A stretch of 64,000 bases of DNA from Lunatimonas lonarensis (lineage in GTDB: Bacteria > Bacteroidota > Bacteroidia > Cytophagales > Cyclobacteriaceae): positions 62,001 to 126,000 of the forward strand of contig NZ_AQHR01000104.1 in the NCBI RefSeq assembly GCF_000390185.1. The letters run 5' to 3'. Shown in pieces: positions 61,690 to 64,000 of this stretch (its first letter is position 1; every line of letters starts with the position of its first letter). A model generated the notes under the pieces. That model was not told the origin of the DNA, did not search any database, and worked only from the letters and a program-made list of their open reading frames with translations. The position numbers were made by a program, and so were the translations under genes.

Positions 61690-62775
61690 ATGAGGGTCTT
61701 TTTGGTAAATAATTATTCGATGGAAAAGGCTTTTCTATTGTGGGAGAAGGGTGTCAGCGGAAGTCATCATGTTTGGGGTAAGGTCGAGCTTGATAGGCGT
61801 GGGAAAGTGGATATAATATTGTTTCCCCATGAAAAGTTTAAGTTTCTGAATACGATTGGTAAACTTTTCGGCATTTCACACCTGGATCAACAAATCCGTA
61901 TTTTGGCGAAAATGAGGGATTTTGATGTGATTTATGCGCCATACTCCCTTGCAAACACCAAGTTGTTGGTTCTATTGAAATTCTTCCGCCTATTTAGAAA
62001 GCCGATAGTTGCCGTTGTGCATCAGCCCTTTCTATTTTCGAGGTCTTCAAACTCCCTTCTTCGTTGGATTTCGAAAAAGGTTCTGATGCAGTTTGAGTCG
62101 GTTGTCTTTCTCAGTGAGCCCTTGTTGAACGATACCGTTACGAGGCTGGGGATTTCATCTTCTAATCGTTTTCAGTTTTCCACTGCCCAATGGGGTCCTG
62201 ATCGTCAATTCTACAAAAGATTTAACACTGACATTCCTCTTGAAGAGTGCAACTATGTGATTAGTGCAGGGCATACAGATAGGGATTATGAGACTATCAT
62301 AGAGGCTTTTCGAGGCATCAACTTCCATCTGAAGATATTTTGTACCAGGAATTCCATGCCAAAGGTTGATTCTTTACCGCCTAATGTCGAAATTCATTCC
62401 GATTTTATTCCCTACATTGAATTGTTGAACCATTATCTGTATGCTCGGGTCATTTTGATTCCTCTAATATATCCAAAGGAGAAGGAAGGGTGCCAGGGAA
62501 TGACCGGTTTGCAGGACGTGTTGGCTTTTAACAAGCCAGTCATCATTACGGAGAATCCCTATTTGAATCTAAATGTTGAAACAGAGGGAATTGGCCTGAT
62601 GGTTGCAAAGAGGGATGTAGATGGCTGGCGAGAGGCTATCAACGGGCTTGTTCATGATTGGGATCGCCTTAAGCGTATGCAGTCAAAGACAAAGGAAATT
62701 TTGGAAAAGAAAGTAAATTCTGAAGTCTTTGCGTTGAAGCTAGAGAAAGTTCTTCTAAGCCAACTCCAAGAATGA
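61690..62775 (+). CDS. Glycosyltransferase, GT-B type
   Basis: A 361-residue protein with RVFLVNNYSMEKAFLLWEKG at the start and a donor-site-like LQDVLAFNKPVIITENPY near 279. The middle has AVVHQPFLFSRSSNSLLRWI, often a membrane-facing patch in these enzymes. The substrate is unknown. A TATGTTTG box at 61644-61651 lies in the upstream gap but lacks a TTG partner. Confidence 0.8.
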   Translation: MRVFLVNNYSMEKAFLLWEKGVSGSHHVWGKVELDRRGKVDIILFPHEKFKFLNTIGKLFGISHLDQQIRILAKMRDFDVIYAPYSLANTKLLVLLKFFRLFRKPIVAVVHQPFLFSRSSNSLLRWISKKVLMQFESVVFLSEPLLNDTVTRLGISSSNRFQFSTAQWGPDRQFYKRFNTDIPLEECNYVISAGHTDRDYETIIEAFRGINFHLKIFCTRNSMPKVDSLPPNVEIHSDFIPYIELLNHYLYARVILIPLIYPKEKEGCQGMTGLQDVLAFNKPVIITENPYLNLNVETEGIGLMVAKRDVDGWREAINGLVHDWDRLKRMQSKTKEILEKKVNSEVFALKLEKVLLSQLQE

Positions 62776-62845
62776 AGAAACTTCCTTGTTCCAAGTCACG
62801 GATTATTCTCGGAGGGTTAACCTAACTAATTGCGCTTTCTAAGTC

Positions 62846-63793
62846 ATGGATCTGAATGAATTTGATAATGTCATTTACGATAGTAATTCCCTCTATAAAT
62901 GGGAAGAGTTGAATGAAGCGGAATTTTTGGTACGTGTATTTTCCGAGCTTAAGGAGGTTTTGAATGACAGCTTCAATGATTTTCTTTTCGTGGTTTTTTC
63001 GGACTATGGAGGTGGGAGAGTTCCTAACACAGTAGACCTGAAGGTGTCAAAAAGGAAAATACTTATCGTTGTTTCCGACGAGTATGGTACGGACCCAAGC
63101 AGGTTTAGCGGTAGCTATTTTGCCATTTTTAAAACGTATATAGGACAGAGTAAATTGAAAGAGAATATCTTTCCATTTCCACTGGGCTACGTGAAAGGAG
63201 TCCCTCTATTTAAGATTGAGCCAATTGTACGTAGAAAGGTCAGTGTGTTTTTTCGTGGTAATTTGAATACAAATAGGATTGATTTTTACAGAAGTCTTTT
63301 TAGGGTTTTTGGACTGTTGCCGGCACAAAGGTTCTTAAGGCACAAATATTACAGAAAGTTGTTGCTTTGGCTTCGTCGCGATTTTAGCAGTGAGATACCC
63401 GACTCTATTCTTGTATTTAATGACGGGTTCAAGCGTGGGTTTTCTCCTGAATCCTATGGTTATGTTTTGGCGGATAGCAAAATCGTACTCTCTCCAAAGG
63501 GTTTCAATAGCACAGAATGTTTCAGGATATACGAAGCGATGCGGGCTGGATGTGTAATTATTTCCGAAAAACTTCCGGATGTTGTTTTCTACAAGGGGTC
63601 TCCCATCATCCAGGTGAGCGACTGGGGAGAAGGGGTTAAGCGGGCCAAAGAACTGATGCAGGATAAAGAGGAGCTCGAGAGATTGCAATTGGAGACAGTG
63701 GCATGGTGGAATTTAAAGTGCTCTGAGAAGGCCACGGCGGTTTACATGTCTACTCGCCTAATGAAATTAGATAAAGGGGTGGAATTAGTGTGA
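62846..63793 (+). CDS. Exostosin-like glycosyltransferase
   Basis: A 315-residue protein. The C-terminal segment SPKGFNSTECFRIYEAMRAG (near residue 216) resembles the exostosin/GT47-type donor site, and KLPDVVFYKGSPIIQVSDWG follows. The first half has a likely GT-B Rossmann region. No signal peptide or helix was seen. It is the last gene in the window, and bases 63794-64000 carry no other supportable feature. Confidence 0.7.
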   Translation: MDLNEFDNVIYDSNSLYKWEELNEAEFLVRVFSELKEVLNDSFNDFLFVVFSDYGGGRVPNTVDLKVSKRKILIVVSDEYGTDPSRFSGSYFAIFKTYIGQSKLKENIFPFPLGYVKGVPLFKIEPIVRRKVSVFFRGNLNTNRIDFYRSLFRVFGLLPAQRFLRHKYYRKLLLWLRRDFSSEIPDSILVFNDGFKRGFSPESYGYVLADSKIVLSPKGFNSTECFRIYEAMRAGCVIISEKLPDVVFYKGSPIIQVSDWGEGVKRAKELMQDKEELERLQLETVAWWNLKCSEKATAVYMSTRLMKLDKGVELV

Positions 63794-64000
63794 AATTTTC
63801 ACGTCCAATTAACGACATCAGGTACTGAAAAAAATTGGTAAATTAGAATTTAATTCTTCTATTGGAGTTAGTCTTTATGCACCATGTAAGGTGTCTTTAT
63901 TCTGATGATAATTTGCTTCGGTTGAGACGATAGCATCCCAGCTGATTTCTCCACACACGTTGTTTTATGTCGGATTTTTTCCCATCATCCCCATACCAAG

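Noticed and set aside
1-64000. CRISPR arrays, prophage or insertion sequences
   Set aside because: No regularly spaced direct repeats, transposase, integrase or phage structural genes were recognised.

Overview
The window looks like a chromosomal segment of a Bacteroidota bacterium, probably of the Cytophagales/Cyclobacteriaceae type (inferred from gene content, without a database search). Supporting signs are ten promoters of the Bacteroidota form (TTG or TTTG, about 18 to 21 bases, then TAnnTTTG or a close variant), few strong Shine-Dalgarno sites, a DUF4293-like protein, a HMA-AraC fusion regulator, RemB/Wzi-like and DUF4221-like envelope proteins, and a bi-domain oxidoreductase in a polysaccharide cluster. 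There is no sign of prophage, insertion sequence, CRISPR, tRNA or rRNA.

Layout. 0.2-7 kb holds housekeeping genes: a nucleotidyltransferase, DoxX, recF (reverse), pdhA, a TPR membrane protein, ribH and aspartate kinase. 7.2-18.9 kb is mixed: an asparagine-synthetase-like protein lacking the glutaminase cysteine (reverse), a Tat-exported Gfo/Idh/MocA oxidoreductase, an RND permease between two similar lipoproteins, a small secreted protein, a HMA-AraC regulator and an outer-membrane barrel. 19.6-21.4 kb carries two cytoskeletal genes, an actin-like ATPase of the ParM type and a bactofilin. 21.5-29.9 kb is mostly reverse-strand housekeeping: NSS transporter, RmlD-like reductase, cyclophilin, hemC, rimK, a RimK-associated retropepsin-like protein, holB, a GlmU-like nucleotidyltransferase and rpmE. 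30.2-42.6 kb has an outer-membrane protein, comM/yifB, a second bactofilin, a PLP sulfur-amino-acid enzyme, DUF4293, truA, an ABC exporter, small envelope proteins, two collagen-like lipoproteins and hemE. 42.7-63.8 kb is a Wzx/Wzy-type capsule or exopolysaccharide locus: two initiating sugar transferases, a bi-domain oxidoreductase, Wza and Wzc proteins, flippase, polymerase and about eight glycosyltransferases. It probably continues past the right edge.

The most notable points are these. (1) The actin-like protein at 19594-20622 appears circularly permuted: its phosphate-1 motif (DLGNSST) lies at residues 325-331, at the C-terminus, and the N-terminus begins where that hairpin normally ends. 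(2) A dispersed leader element of about 80 bases occurs four times (before the TPR gene, aspartate kinase, a bactofilin and the Wzc kinase). It has a 5' box, a hairpin whose sequence varies but whose position is kept, and a nearly invariant 3' box ending in ATGAA. (3) The two sugar transferase genes have near-identical promoters, each with the same kind of inverted repeat placed 6 bases after the -7 box, which suggests a shared repressor for capsule initiation.
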